A stretch of DNA of 64,000 nt from Chloroflexi bacterium HGW-Chloroflexi-6 (GTDB lineage: Bacteria > Chloroflexota > Anaerolineae > Anaerolineales > Villigracilaceae). Under the pieces are notes generated by a model, which saw only the letters and a program-made list of their open reading frames with translations, made no database searches and had not been told where the DNA came from. Of the stretch, positions 44,932 through 52,981 are shown one piece after another. Numbering within the stretch: the first letter of the stretch is position 1; every line of letters starts with the position of its first letter. Where the stretch lies: assembly GCA_002840685.1 (NCBI GenBank), contig PHBU01000006.1, positions 124,001-188,000 on the forward strand. Reading direction: 5' to 3'. The position numbers and the translations under genes are program-made.

Positions 44932-46293
44932 CTAGCCCCCCCATTCTTGCAGGCGTTGAATGGCCGCCGCGAAGTTAGGATTCAGACGAACAGCCTCGCC
45001 CATATCCGCATAGGCAGCGCCAGTATCTCCGAGGGCGTAGGCCGCCATGGCGCGCCAATACAGGCTTTCCTCGAGCGTTGGGCCAACAGAAGGCGTCGAA
45101 AGGGTGACATCTGCCAGGTTGATCACATCCTGGTAGCGCCCGGTGTAAAAATAGGCCCAGTAAGGGCCGGTCTGATACCAGACCATGCGGTAAGGCCGCA
45201 GGTTGCCCTCCTGCGACAGGCCGGCGTAAATAGCAAAGGCCTTGTCGTAAGCCTCAGCGGCCAGTCCGTACTCCTGCAGTTGAACCAGGCTGGTGCCTTT
45301 GTTGAACCAGGCAAAAAACAGGTCAATCTCGCTCAGGGTGGAAATGTCCGCTTCGGACAAAGAGAGCGCATTGCGATAGGCCCAGTTAGGGTCGCTCCAA
45401 TTGCCGAGCAGCGACAAGACTTCCGGTTCGCGCTCGACCGGGTAAACCACCATGAAAAGATAATTGAACGCCCGCCAGCCATTCGAGAAGGCATCGTACT
45501 TGATGCGGACATTTTTGCGCGGCTTTTCATTATCTAGGTAATAGGCATCCTGCACGGTGAAAACCTGCTCAGCGTCATCATAGCCGGTCACGAACAGGTA
45601 ATGACCCATCCAGGTACGGTTGCCCTGGGTATCGCGTTCGTAGTAGCCTTTTTCGATGATGACCGGGAAACCGGCGTTGATCAGAGCCTTCAACACATAG
45701 AGCTCACCGCCATGGCGGATGAGGGCCGAATAATCGGTATACTCGATCACAAAATCGGCCATCTCGTAAGGCATAACATTCAGATCGAGTCGGCCGCGGT
45801 CGATAAAATTCTTTTGCGGGTCAACAAAGCCAGGCTTGACCACCTGGGCAATCTGATCGCGCAAATCATCGGTTTTGCCGGGCAGGCCCTTCCAGCCCCA
45901 GAATTTGAGGGCCATGGTCAGGTTGGCCGGGCCGCAGTAGTTCCAGCGGTTTTTCTGATCAGCATAGAAAAGCTCGCCTTTCAGGTCTGCCCGCTCGGGC
46001 AATGGGGTCGGTGTAACGCTCGGAACGGCGGTTGGCAAAACAGGGGTCGGGGTTTCGGTGTTCGGTGAGATGCGGGTGACGCCCGGGGCAGGCAGGGTTT
46101 TGGTCGCAACCGGTGCAGCAGGCACAAAAACCTGTTCTGAGGGCGGATTCAAAACCGCGCCAATTTCAGCGCGCAAATTGTCAATACGCCAGGCCAGGCG
46201 CGAATTAACGAACGGAATGTTATACACGCCAATCGCAACCAGTAAGGCTGCCAGCGCCCCAAAAAGGATTTGGAATTTTCGTTGTTTGAACAT
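44932..46293 (-). CDS. C39-like cysteine peptidase with TPR (paralogue of 23253-24611)
   Basis: The 453-residue protein has the same order as the protein at 23253: membrane segment (about 10-25), PPSEQVFVPA motif, Thr/Pro linker, C39-like domain with Cys in WNYCGPANLTMAL, His in MGHYLFVTGYDDA and Asp in TVQDAYY, and a TPR tail ending AAIQRLQEWGG. TATAAT lies 7 bases before the ATG without a ribosome binding site, so translation may be leaderless. sbcD follows closely. The substrate is unknown. Confidence 0.8.
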   Translation of the reverse strand: MFKQRKFQILFGALAALLVAIGVYNIPFVNSRLAWRIDNLRAEIGAVLNPPSEQVFVPAAPVATKTLPAPGVTRISPNTETPTPVLPTAVPSVTPTPLPERADLKGELFYADQKNRWNYCGPANLTMALKFWGWKGLPGKTDDLRDQIAQVVKPGFVDPQKNFIDRGRLDLNVMPYEMADFVIEYTDYSALIRHGGELYVLKALINAGFPVIIEKGYYERDTQGNRTWMGHYLFVTGYDDAEQVFTVQDAYYLDNEKPRKNVRIKYDAFSNGWRAFNYLFMVVYPVEREPEVLSLLGNWSDPNWAYRNALSLSEADISTLSEIDLFFAWFNKGTSLVQLQEYGLAAEAYDKAFAIYAGLSQEGNLRPYRMVWYQTGPYWAYFYTGRYQDVINLADVTLSTPSVGPTLEESLYWRAMAAYALGDTGAAYADMGEAVRLNPNFAAAIQRLQEWGG

Positions 46294-46355
46294 GGGGATG
46301 ATTATAACAAACGTGAACAGGTTTGGTTCCAGCCGGGTTAGCAGGAAGCCCCTTT

Positions 46356-46694
46356 CTAATCAGAGCCGATATTCCGTTCAAAATCATAATCACGTTCAAC
46401 CTTGCAGATTCTGACCTTGAACGCCTGATACCATTTTTGATAACCCATTTTCTGGGCAAACTGATGCTCAGCGTTTTTATGCCAGGCCTTAATATCTTCC
46501 AGGCTGGCCCAATAAGAAACAGTGATCCCCAACCCGCTTCGCACAGATTCCATGCCGAGAAACCCGGCTTGGGCTGCGGCTAAATCCACCATTTTATCGG
46601 CCATCGCAGAATAGCCTTCATCTCCATCCGTTCGAGTGGAGGTGAATATGACTGCGAAGTAAGGCGGTTTAGGGGTAATGGCTATGTTACTCAT
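46356..46694 (-). CDS. Antibiotic biosynthesis monooxygenase (ABM)-like protein
   Basis: A 112-residue ferredoxin-like fold of the ABM superfamily: YFAVIFTSTRTDGDEGYSAM, then AAQAGFLGMESVRS, SYWASLEDIKAWHKNAEHQF and a C-terminal strand YQAFKVRICKVERDY. Members include cofactor-free monooxygenases and stress proteins. AAGGAG lies 8 bases upstream. It seems to be a single gene. Confidence 0.82.
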   Translation of the reverse strand: MSNIAITPKPPYFAVIFTSTRTDGDEGYSAMADKMVDLAAAQAGFLGMESVRSGLGITVSYWASLEDIKAWHKNAEHQFAQKMGYQKWYQAFKVRICKVERDYDFERNIGSD

Positions 46695-46842
46695 TTATCA
46701 TTCTCCTTATCCTGATTTACCAGTAATTTAAGTACGCATCATTATCGCACTGTGATTGACTGCTTGCAATCGACTTGTTCATTTAACTTGCCTTTTCTGC
46801 CAGTATGTGCTATTTTTACCCTAATTCGGAGAAATGCAGCGC

Positions 46843-47223
46843 ATGAATGAAAATCAGAAAACCGTAGTCGTCATCGAGGATGAACCCGACGCCGCAGAGA
46901 TGTTCGGCGAAATGATGCGCGTCAACGGCTTCCGGGTTGTCAAAAGCTATACCAGCGGTCCGGCCATCTCGATCATCGAGCAGGAAAAGCCCGACATCGT
47001 CATTCTGGATGTGATGATGCCGGAAATCTCAGGCATCGACATTCTCAAAATCATGCGCGACAAACCCGATCTGTCGCGGATCCCGGTCGTGGTTGTTTCA
47101 GCCAAAAGCATGCCGGCCGACATCAAGACCGGGCTTGAAGCCGGGGCATCGGTCTACCTCACCAAACCGGTCGGATTTCTCGACCTGAAACAAGCCGTCG
47201 AAAGTGTCTTCCGGGATCGCTAA
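46843..47223 (+). CDS. Single-domain response regulator
   Basis: A CheY-like receiver of about 126 residues with the acidic pocket in VVVIEDEPDA, the phosphoacceptor Asp in PDIVILDVMMPE, the conserved Thr/Ser position in VVVSAKS and Lys in VYLTKPVG. It has no output domain, so it would act through protein contacts. The start at 46843 keeps an 11-base spacing to GGAG; ATG 46834 is only 3 bases from it. No kinase gene is adjacent. thpR follows after 8 bases. Confidence 0.9.
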   Translation: MNENQKTVVVIEDEPDAAEMFGEMMRVNGFRVVKSYTSGPAISIIEQEKPDIVILDVMMPEISGIDILKIMRDKPDLSRIPVVVVSAKSMPADIKTGLEAGASVYLTKPVGFLDLKQAVESVFRDR

Positions 47224-47231
47224 CCCAAGCC

Positions 47232-47810
47232 ATGAGCCTGATCCGCGCCTTCATCGCGCTCGAAATCCCGCCTGTCCTGCAAAACATCATCGCCCAACAT
47301 AGCGCCATCCTGCAAAAAGAGGCTCCCCATATCGTCCGCTGGGTGGCCCCGGTCAATATCCACCTGACCTTGAAATTTCTGGGCGAGACATCCGCTGCCA
47401 GCCTGCAAGAGCTGGTTCACGCCCTGGCCGCGGTCACCGCTCAACAACCGCCTTTTTCAATCTCGGTCGGCGGATTTGGGGTCTTCCCCAACCCCAAGCG
47501 CCCGCGCGTTTTGTGGATTGGGATACAGGCCCCGCCCGAACTTGGGCACCTGTCTCACGCCATTGAAACCGCCTGCGCCCGGCTCGGCTACCCGGCCGAA
47601 GAAAAACCCTTCAACCCGCATCTGACGCTGGGCCGCGTCCGCGAAGACGCCGACCAGACCCGACTGCGACCGGCGCTGCAAAACTATCAGATCGGACAAC
47701 TCGGTGCAATCAACGTGGAAAGTGTTACACTATTCCGCTCAGACTTGCGCCCGCAAGGCCCCAGCTATACCGCCCTTGCGCACATCCCGCTTGCTAAACT
47801 TGATCCATAA
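47232..47810 (+). CDS. thpR: RNA 2',3'-cyclic phosphodiesterase
   Basis: The 192-residue protein has the two H-x-T motifs of the 2H phosphoesterase superfamily, HLTLKFLGE and HLTLGRVRE, in the spacing of LigT/ThpR. It hydrolyses 2',3'-cyclic phosphates on RNA ends; the biological substrate is uncertain. It lies between the response regulator and rsfS with short gaps, consistent with one transcript. Confidence 0.92.
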   Translation: MSLIRAFIALEIPPVLQNIIAQHSAILQKEAPHIVRWVAPVNIHLTLKFLGETSAASLQELVHALAAVTAQQPPFSISVGGFGVFPNPKRPRVLWIGIQAPPELGHLSHAIETACARLGYPAEEKPFNPHLTLGRVREDADQTRLRPALQNYQIGQLGAINVESVTLFRSDLRPQGPSYTALAHIPLAKLDP

Positions 47811-47825
47811 CCAAAGAGGTGAACC

Positions 47826-48170
47826 CTGAACCCGCTCGAACTTGCCCATACCATAGTTAACGCCATTGAAAACAAAAAAGGCGAAAACATCGTCTTGATG
47901 GATTTACAAGGCGTCGTGTCTTTTACCGATTATTTCGTCATCTGTACCGGCAGCAGCGACCGCATGCTCAACGCCCTGGCCGATGGCGTCAGCGATGAGT
48001 TACGCCAGAAATACCAGATCAAAACCCGTCCGCAGGGAGCGGCCGAGGCCGGCTGGGTGATCGTCGATTGCGGCAACGTTATCCTGCATGTTTTTGCCGC
48101 CGAACAACGCGCCTATTACAACCTTGAAGAACTCTGGCGCGAAGGCAAGACCCTGCTCAAACTGCAATAA
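47826..48170 (+). CDS. rsfS: Ribosomal silencing factor RsfS, probable CTG start
   Basis: The RsfS fold is plain: VSFTDYFVICTGSSDRMLNA, GAAEAGWVIVDCGNVILHVF and AYYNLEELW. The family's N-terminal helix (LELAHTIVNAIENKKGENIV) lies upstream of the first ATG (47898) in the same frame. An in-frame TGA at 47820 leaves CTG 47826 as the only near-cognate codon giving a full-length protein, and AGAGGTG sits about 4 bases before it. The resulting 114 residues match the family. RsfS binds ribosomal protein L14 and blocks subunit joining in slow growth. Confidence 0.9.
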   Translation: MNPLELAHTIVNAIENKKGENIVLMDLQGVVSFTDYFVICTGSSDRMLNALADGVSDELRQKYQIKTRPQGAAEAGWVIVDCGNVILHVFAAEQRAYYNLEELWREGKTLLKLQ

Positions 48171-48207
48171 GCATTCGGCCAAATATTCTTCAAAATGAGC
48201 GTTAAAT

Positions 48208-48247
48208 AAAGACGGAGGAGCGGGACAAGACCCTGCTCCTCCGTCTT
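48208..48247. terminator. Hairpin between rsfS and ndk
   Basis: AAGACGGAGGAGC pairs with GCTCCTCCGTCTT over 13 bp; it lies between convergent genes. T tracts are short on both sides. Confidence 0.7.
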
Positions 48248-48266
48248 ATGTTGGAATCGTAAGAAA

Positions 48267-48719
48267 CTACTTTTCGAAGATCCAGGTATCAACGGCGCGC
48301 GACCAGGTTACCAGCTCTTCGGCTTTGAACCACAGCGCCGCTTCAGCTTCGCCGTTTTCGACCGAATCAGAAGCGTGCGTCAGGTTGCGGCCAACCTCAA
48401 GCGCGAAATCGTGCCGGACGGTGCCGGGAGCCGCTTCCCAGGGGCGGGTGGCGCCCATTGTCTGGCGAATGGCTGCGATCGCATTCGGGCCTTCCCAAAC
48501 CATTGCCATGACCGGCGAAGCAGTGATATAAGAAATCAAGCCAGCATAAAATGGCTTGCCTTTGTGAATGGCATAGTGCGTTTCAGCCAGTTCGGCCGGC
48601 ACCTGCAAGAATTTTGCCGCCACCAGGCGCAGTCCGCGCCGTTCAAGGCGCGAGATAACCTCACCCACCAGCCCACGCTGGACGCCATCGGGTTTTACAA
48701 GCACGAGAGAACGTTCCAC
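48267..48719 (-). CDS. ndk: Nucleoside diphosphate kinase
   Basis: The 150-residue enzyme has the start ERSLVLVKPDGVQRGLVGEV and the active-site His in NLTHASDSVE. It exchanges phosphate between nucleoside di- and triphosphates. I chose GTG 48719 because GGAGG lies 5 bases upstream and the family starts here; the ATG at 48731 overlaps that binding site. It is divergent from the SDR gene. Confidence 0.96.
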   Translation of the reverse strand: MERSLVLVKPDGVQRGLVGEVISRLERRGLRLVAAKFLQVPAELAETHYAIHKGKPFYAGLISYITASPVMAMVWEGPNAIAAIRQTMGATRPWEAAPGTVRHDFALEVGRNLTHASDSVENGEAEAALWFKAEELVTWSRAVDTWIFEK

Positions 48720-48791
48720 TTTAACCTCCATCAAATTTTGAAATGACGGGCGAGATTGTACCATAACGCAGGTTCAGGACAGGAGAAGACA

Positions 48792-49568
48792 ATGGGCAAA
48801 TTAACTGGCAAAACGGCGATCATTACCGGCGCGACGAGCGGAATCGGCCGGGCAACCGCCCTGCTTTTCGCCGACGAAGGCGCCAGCCTGGTCTTAACGG
48901 GACGCCGCGTGGACCTGGGCCAAAGCATCGAAGCGGAATGCCGGCAAAGGGGAGTCCGGGCCCTGTTCGTCGAAGCGGACCAGACCCTGGCCGGGGATTG
49001 CGCGCGAGTAGTGGAATCCGCACTCAAGGCGTTCGGGCAGATCGACATCCTGTTCAACAACGCCGGGATCGTGACCAAAGGCACCGCCGAAACCACCAGC
49101 GAGGAGGATTGGGCCCAGAGCATGGCCCTGAATGTGACTGCAGTCTGGCGCATGTGCCGGCTGGTCATCCCCGAAATGCGCAGGGTGGGCGGCGGGGTGA
49201 TCGTCAACAACGCATCCGATTGGGCGGTGGTCGGAGGCAAGGGCGCGCTGCCTTATGCGACCAGCAAAGGCGCGGTGGCCCTGATGACAAAGAGCATGGC
49301 GCTCGACCATGCTCATGAGAATATCCGCGTCAATGCGGTTTGCCCCGGTGATACTTTCGTTGAACGCTGGCTTGAAAAGGGTTATTTTGAAGGCAGCGAC
49401 CCGGTCACGCTCGAAGAGGCCATGCGCGAATCGGCTTCGTATATTCCGATGCAGCGTTTCGGCCAGCCAGGTGAGATCGCTCGCGCCGCGCTCTTCCTGG
49501 CGTCGGACGATTCATCTTTTGTGACCGGGCATTTGCTGCTGGTGGATGGGGGCAACACGGCCCAATAA
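48792..49568 (+). CDS. Short-chain dehydrogenase/reductase
   Basis: The 258-residue protein is a classical SDR: TGxxxGIG motif in ITGATSGIGRATALLF, NNAG in ILFNNAGIVTK, the catalytic Ser in NNASDWAVV and YxxxK in YATSKGAVAL. The C-terminal ASDDSSFVTGHLLLVDGGNT is typical of FabG/glucose dehydrogenase-like members. Substrate cannot be read from sequence. AGGAGA lies 5 bases before the ATG at 48792. Confidence 0.93.
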   Translation: MGKLTGKTAIITGATSGIGRATALLFADEGASLVLTGRRVDLGQSIEAECRQRGVRALFVEADQTLAGDCARVVESALKAFGQIDILFNNAGIVTKGTAETTSEEDWAQSMALNVTAVWRMCRLVIPEMRRVGGGVIVNNASDWAVVGGKGALPYATSKGAVALMTKSMALDHAHENIRVNAVCPGDTFVERWLEKGYFEGSDPVTLEEAMRESASYIPMQRFGQPGEIARAALFLASDDSSFVTGHLLLVDGGNTAQ

Positions 49569-49600
49569 GTGCCAGACGCAGGAAGGCGTCATCCAATTCA

Positions 49601-49650
49601 CCTGTCCACCTGACCAGCGCCAAACTCCCCCCTCGGCGGGGGAGTTTTTT
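49601..49650 (+). repeat. Repeat element E1 (17-mer plus terminator hairpin)
   Basis: CCTGTCCACCTGACCAG (49601-49617) followed by hairpin AAACTCCCCC / GGGGGAGTTT and T6 (49622-49650). It lies 32 bases after the SDR stop. The same unit recurs at 50679, 51026, 59465 and 61822, with a partial copy at 57113. Confidence 0.85.
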
Positions 49651-49691
49651 GTTCACGATGACTATGATGGGGCTTGAAAGGAAATTCGACC

Positions 49692-50678
49692 ATGAAAAAG
49701 ATCATCTTGTTTGTTTCCCTGCTCATCCTGGCAACCCTGGCCTGCGATATGACCATCTCGGTTGCGCCAGGAGACCTCCCGGCGACCCAGGCGGCGAATA
49801 CCGTTATACCGGCCACCCAAATGCCTGAACCAGCCACAACCACCCCGGAGATTTTCATTTCCCTGACCCAGGCTGTGCCAGGAGAATCCCAAACCACCAA
49901 CCCGCCCGTTCCGACCGTCACTGAGCCTGTCGAAGTGCCAACCACCGCTCAACCACCCGAAAGCGCTGGGACGACTGTCACCTACAGCCCGCTGACTGTT
50001 ACCATTCCGCAAGCCATCGCGAGCGGCGCCAACGGTCAAGACTTCCCGCGTCTAGACAACGACAATGCAGCCTGGTGGGAGAAAACTCCCGGCCATTTGC
50101 AGGTCAGCCTGGCTGATTACTACACCCTGCGAGGCAAAACCCACCTGCCAGCCATCTATGTTTACCCGGCTTCGGCCTACGCTGAACTGGTTCCGGCCGC
50201 TTTCGAGAGCATCCACCGCCTGCAAAACTACCTGTACGCCCCAAACAATGTCCCGGCGCTCGATCAACTGCCCAGCGTTCCATTTTTCAACGCCCAAATC
50301 CTGTTCGCTGCCCACATCCAGTCGGTTGCGTTCCAAAACGGCAAAGGCATTCGCTACATCAGCGAGTACGCCCAATACCCGGCATCCGCCAACAACACCG
50401 ATCTGTTCTACAATTTCATCGGAGTAACGAGCGATGGGGAGCGCTACATCGTGGCTATTTTCCCACTCACCAGCGCTGTACTCGCTGAAACCAGCGACGC
50501 CGGCGCGCCCCTGCCTACAGGCGGAATCCCCTACCCATCCATGGCAGACCCCGCCACCAACATGGACGCCTACTACATCGCCGTCACTGACCTGCTCAAT
50601 GCTCAACGTTCCGACAGTTTCACACCACACCTGGACGAGTTGGACCGGTTGATCCAATCCATATGGATTGAGCCATAA
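49692..50678 (+). CDS. Secreted lipoprotein of unknown function
   Basis: The 328-residue protein has a lipobox (LLILATLAC), a long Thr/Pro/Glu linker (to about 90), and a folded domain of about 230 residues with no family I recognise. Segments such as YYTLRGKTHLPAIYVYPASA and FFNAQILFAAHIQS suggest a mixed alpha/beta fold. AAGGA lies about 9 bases upstream. It sits between two copies of the repeat element, so it is probably its own transcription unit. Confidence 0.7.
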   Translation: MKKIILFVSLLILATLACDMTISVAPGDLPATQAANTVIPATQMPEPATTTPEIFISLTQAVPGESQTTNPPVPTVTEPVEVPTTAQPPESAGTTVTYSPLTVTIPQAIASGANGQDFPRLDNDNAAWWEKTPGHLQVSLADYYTLRGKTHLPAIYVYPASAYAELVPAAFESIHRLQNYLYAPNNVPALDQLPSVPFFNAQILFAAHIQSVAFQNGKGIRYISEYAQYPASANNTDLFYNFIGVTSDGERYIVAIFPLTSAVLAETSDAGAPLPTGGIPYPSMADPATNMDAYYIAVTDLLNAQRSDSFTPHLDELDRLIQSIWIEP

Positions 50679-50726
50679 CCTGTCCGCCTGACCAGCCCAA
50701 AACTCCCCCCCTGGCGGGGGAGTTTT
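50679..50726 (+). repeat. Repeat element E2
   Basis: CCTGTCCGCCTGACCAG begins at the base after the preceding stop codon; hairpin AAAACTCCCCC / GGGGGAGTTTT follows (50699-50726). Confidence 0.85.
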
Positions 50727-50777
50727 CATTTGGAAGGTTATATCATCAACGTAGAGAATACCGATCAGGAGGCTCCC

Positions 50778-51024
50778 ATGTTTGCCTGTGCTCTCACACT
50801 TCTACTCTTATCCCCGGTCATCTTTGCGGCTGCTGCACTTGAAAACCACGTCTCGCCTAATGAACTGAGCGAAATGGGCGTTCGCGTTGGAAACTCACAT
50901 TCCTAAAGCGCCATGAACCAGCCCCGCACATGGAAATTCGGAGCATGCGCCCTGGGTCTCTGAATCCGACCGTTTTACACAGATCATGCTTGAGACACTG
51001 CTGGCGCAGGCCCGGCAACCCTGA
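50778..51024 (+). pseudogene. Small ORF and out-of-frame coding-like remnant
   Basis: AGGAGG stands about 5 bases before an ATG at 50778 that opens a 42-codon frame with a signal-like start (MFACALTLLLLSPVIF), ending at 50906. The sequence then reads as coding-like protein in another frame (for example WVSESDRFTQIMLETLLAQA) up to a TGA at 51022-51024, directly before element E3. Either a 42-residue secreted peptide is made, or a longer gene has decayed by frameshifts and stops. I cannot name the ancestor. Confidence 0.4.
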
Positions 51025-51025
51025 A

Positions 51026-51076
51026 CCTGTCCACTTGGCCAGTTCACAACTCCCCCCTTGGTGGGGGAGTTTTTTT
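51026..51076 (+). repeat. Repeat element E3
   Basis: CCTGTCCACTTGGCCAG (51026-51042) and hairpin AACTCCCCC / GGGGGAGTT with a following T run. Confidence 0.85.
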
Positions 51077-51136
51077 ATCGGTGAGAGTATGATGTCATCA
51101 GTCATCCATGGCAGCAAAGATATAAGGAGCATCATC

Positions 51137-52045
51137 ATGAACACTTCCCTGACCATCAAACGAATCGTCATCTTCCTCGGGTTTGCATTTGGAATTCCCT
51201 GGGTTGCGGCCCTGGCCATCGCTCTGAGCGGTTTCTGGGAGGCCAATCCACTCCAGGCAATGATGCTGGCGAATCTGGTCTTTATCTCGACCCCGGTGCT
51301 GGCCAACCTCGCCACCCGCCTCACCACGCAGGAGGGCTGGGAAAACTTCATGCTGCGGCCGAACTTCCGGCGCAACTGGCGCTTCTGGCTGGCGACCTGG
51401 CTTTTCCCGTTCCTGGCAACTGTGACCGGCGGCGCGCTGTTCTATCTGCTCTTCCCACAGTCTTTTGACCCCACCCTGGGCGAGCTGCGGAAACTGACCG
51501 CCAGCGTCCCGGCCCTGGCAGAAATCAACCCGTGGCTGCTGATGCTGTCCATCACGCTTCAGATCGTTTTGATCGCAACCCCAATCAATACCGTGGTCTC
51601 ACTGGGCGAGGAACTCGGCTGGCGTGCCTACCTGTTGCCCAAGCTGATGGCGCACTTCGCCGGATCTGAGCCTGCCAACGCGTCTGCGGCGCGCAAGGCG
51701 GCGTTACTGGTCGGCCTGATCCACGGCATATGGCACTGGCCGCTTTTCTTCCTGTCCACCCGGCTCGATTCCGGATCGGCTTTCCCCTTTCCGCTGGTGT
51801 ATCTGGTTTTCACCTGCTCGATGAGCATCCTGCTCTCGTGGGCTACCCTGCGCAGCGCCAGCGTATGGCCGGCTGCAATTGGACATGGCGCCATCAACGG
51901 CACTTCCGCCCTGGCAGGCTATCTGCTCAAAGGACCGGCCCTCCCGCTGCTCGGCCCGGCGCCCACCGGCCTGATCGGAGGCCTGGCGTATCTCATCCTC
52001 GGCTTGGGATTGTTCTTCAGCCGCAAAGCGTTCGCGCAAAAATGA
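51137..52045 (+). CDS. CPBP family intramembrane protease
   Basis: A membrane protein of 302 residues with about eight hydrophobic segments. It carries the CPBP/Abi motifs: EELGWRAYLL (EExxxR), LIHGIWHWPLFF and a late IGHGAINGTS. CPBP proteins are glutamic-type proteases related to Rce1; some protect against bacteriocins. AAGGAG lies about 7 bases before the ATG at 51137. An ABC exporter operon follows in the same direction. Confidence 0.88.
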   Translation: MNTSLTIKRIVIFLGFAFGIPWVAALAIALSGFWEANPLQAMMLANLVFISTPVLANLATRLTTQEGWENFMLRPNFRRNWRFWLATWLFPFLATVTGGALFYLLFPQSFDPTLGELRKLTASVPALAEINPWLLMLSITLQIVLIATPINTVVSLGEELGWRAYLLPKLMAHFAGSEPANASAARKAALLVGLIHGIWHWPLFFLSTRLDSGSAFPFPLVYLVFTCSMSILLSWATLRSASVWPAAIGHGAINGTSALAGYLLKGPALPLLGPAPTGLIGGLAYLILGLGLFFSRKAFAQK

Positions 52046-52102
52046 AACCGCTGACCGTTAAACTCTTTCCTTACCAGGAACACCTTTCTGAAGGATGAAA
52101 CC

Positions 52103-52981
52103 ATGCAACTAACCATCTCTCAACTCTCCAAACAATACCGCCGCGATTTCTGGGGACTGCGCGACTTCGATCTGGAACTGGGTTCGGGCGTAATCGGCCT
52201 GCTCGGCCCGAACGGCGCGGGCAAATCGACCCTGATTCGGATGCTGGCCACAATCACCCAGCCAAGCGCCGGAACGATCCAGTGGAACGGGACGGACATC
52301 GTCAAATCGCCGGATACCCTGCGAGCCGTACTCGGATATTTACCCCAGGATTTTGGCGTCTACCCCAACCTGAGCGGGCTGGAATTCCTCGAATACATGG
52401 CCGCGATCAAGGGCCTGGATGCCAGATCTGCCCGGCGCCGGATCGATGAATTGTTGACTGTGGTCAATCTCGTCCATGCCGCCAAACGCCCGCTCGGCGG
52501 CTATTCAGGCGGGATGAAGCAGCGCATCGGCATCGCCCAGGCCTTGCTCAATGATCCGCAACTGTTGATCGTAGACGAACCGACCGTCGGGCTTGACCCC
52601 GAGGAGCGGGTGCGCTTCCGCAACCTGCTCTCCGACCTTTCGGGCGAACGGATCATCCTGCTCTCGACCCATATCGTCTCGGATGTGGAAGCCACCGCCA
52701 CCGAGATCGTTGTCATCAACCACGGGCGCAAACTCCAACACGCCGCGCCTGAAAAGCTGCTGCAACTGCTCGAAGGACAGGTCTGGCAGTGGATCGTCCC
52801 CTCTGAAACGCTGCCCGCCCTCAAACAGAAACACATTGTCAGCGGCACCGTCCGCCGCGCTGACGGAGTGCAGGTGCGGGTGGTGAGCGCGTCCGCCCCC
52901 TCGCCCGAGGCGCAGCCCGTGCCCCCCAGTCTCGAGGATGTTTATCTCCATCTCGTTTCTCAAAATGGAGCCAGGCAATGA
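52103..52981 (+). CDS. ABC-2 type exporter ATP-binding protein
   Basis: The 292-residue ATPase has Walker A GPNGAGKSTLI, Q-loop YLPQDFGVYPNLSG, signature YSGGMKQRIGIAQALL, Walker B LLIVDEPTVGLDP and the His in LLSTHIVSD. The C-terminal 70 residues form an accessory domain. It overlaps the first permease gene by 4 bases (ATGA), showing translational coupling. Confidence 0.92.
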   Translation: MQLTISQLSKQYRRDFWGLRDFDLELGSGVIGLLGPNGAGKSTLIRMLATITQPSAGTIQWNGTDIVKSPDTLRAVLGYLPQDFGVYPNLSGLEFLEYMAAIKGLDARSARRRIDELLTVVNLVHAAKRPLGGYSGGMKQRIGIAQALLNDPQLLIVDEPTVGLDPEERVRFRNLLSDLSGERIILLSTHIVSDVEATATEIVVINHGRKLQHAAPEKLLQLLEGQVWQWIVPSETLPALKQKHIVSGTVRRADGVQVRVVSASAPSPEAQPVPPSLEDVYLHLVSQNGARQ

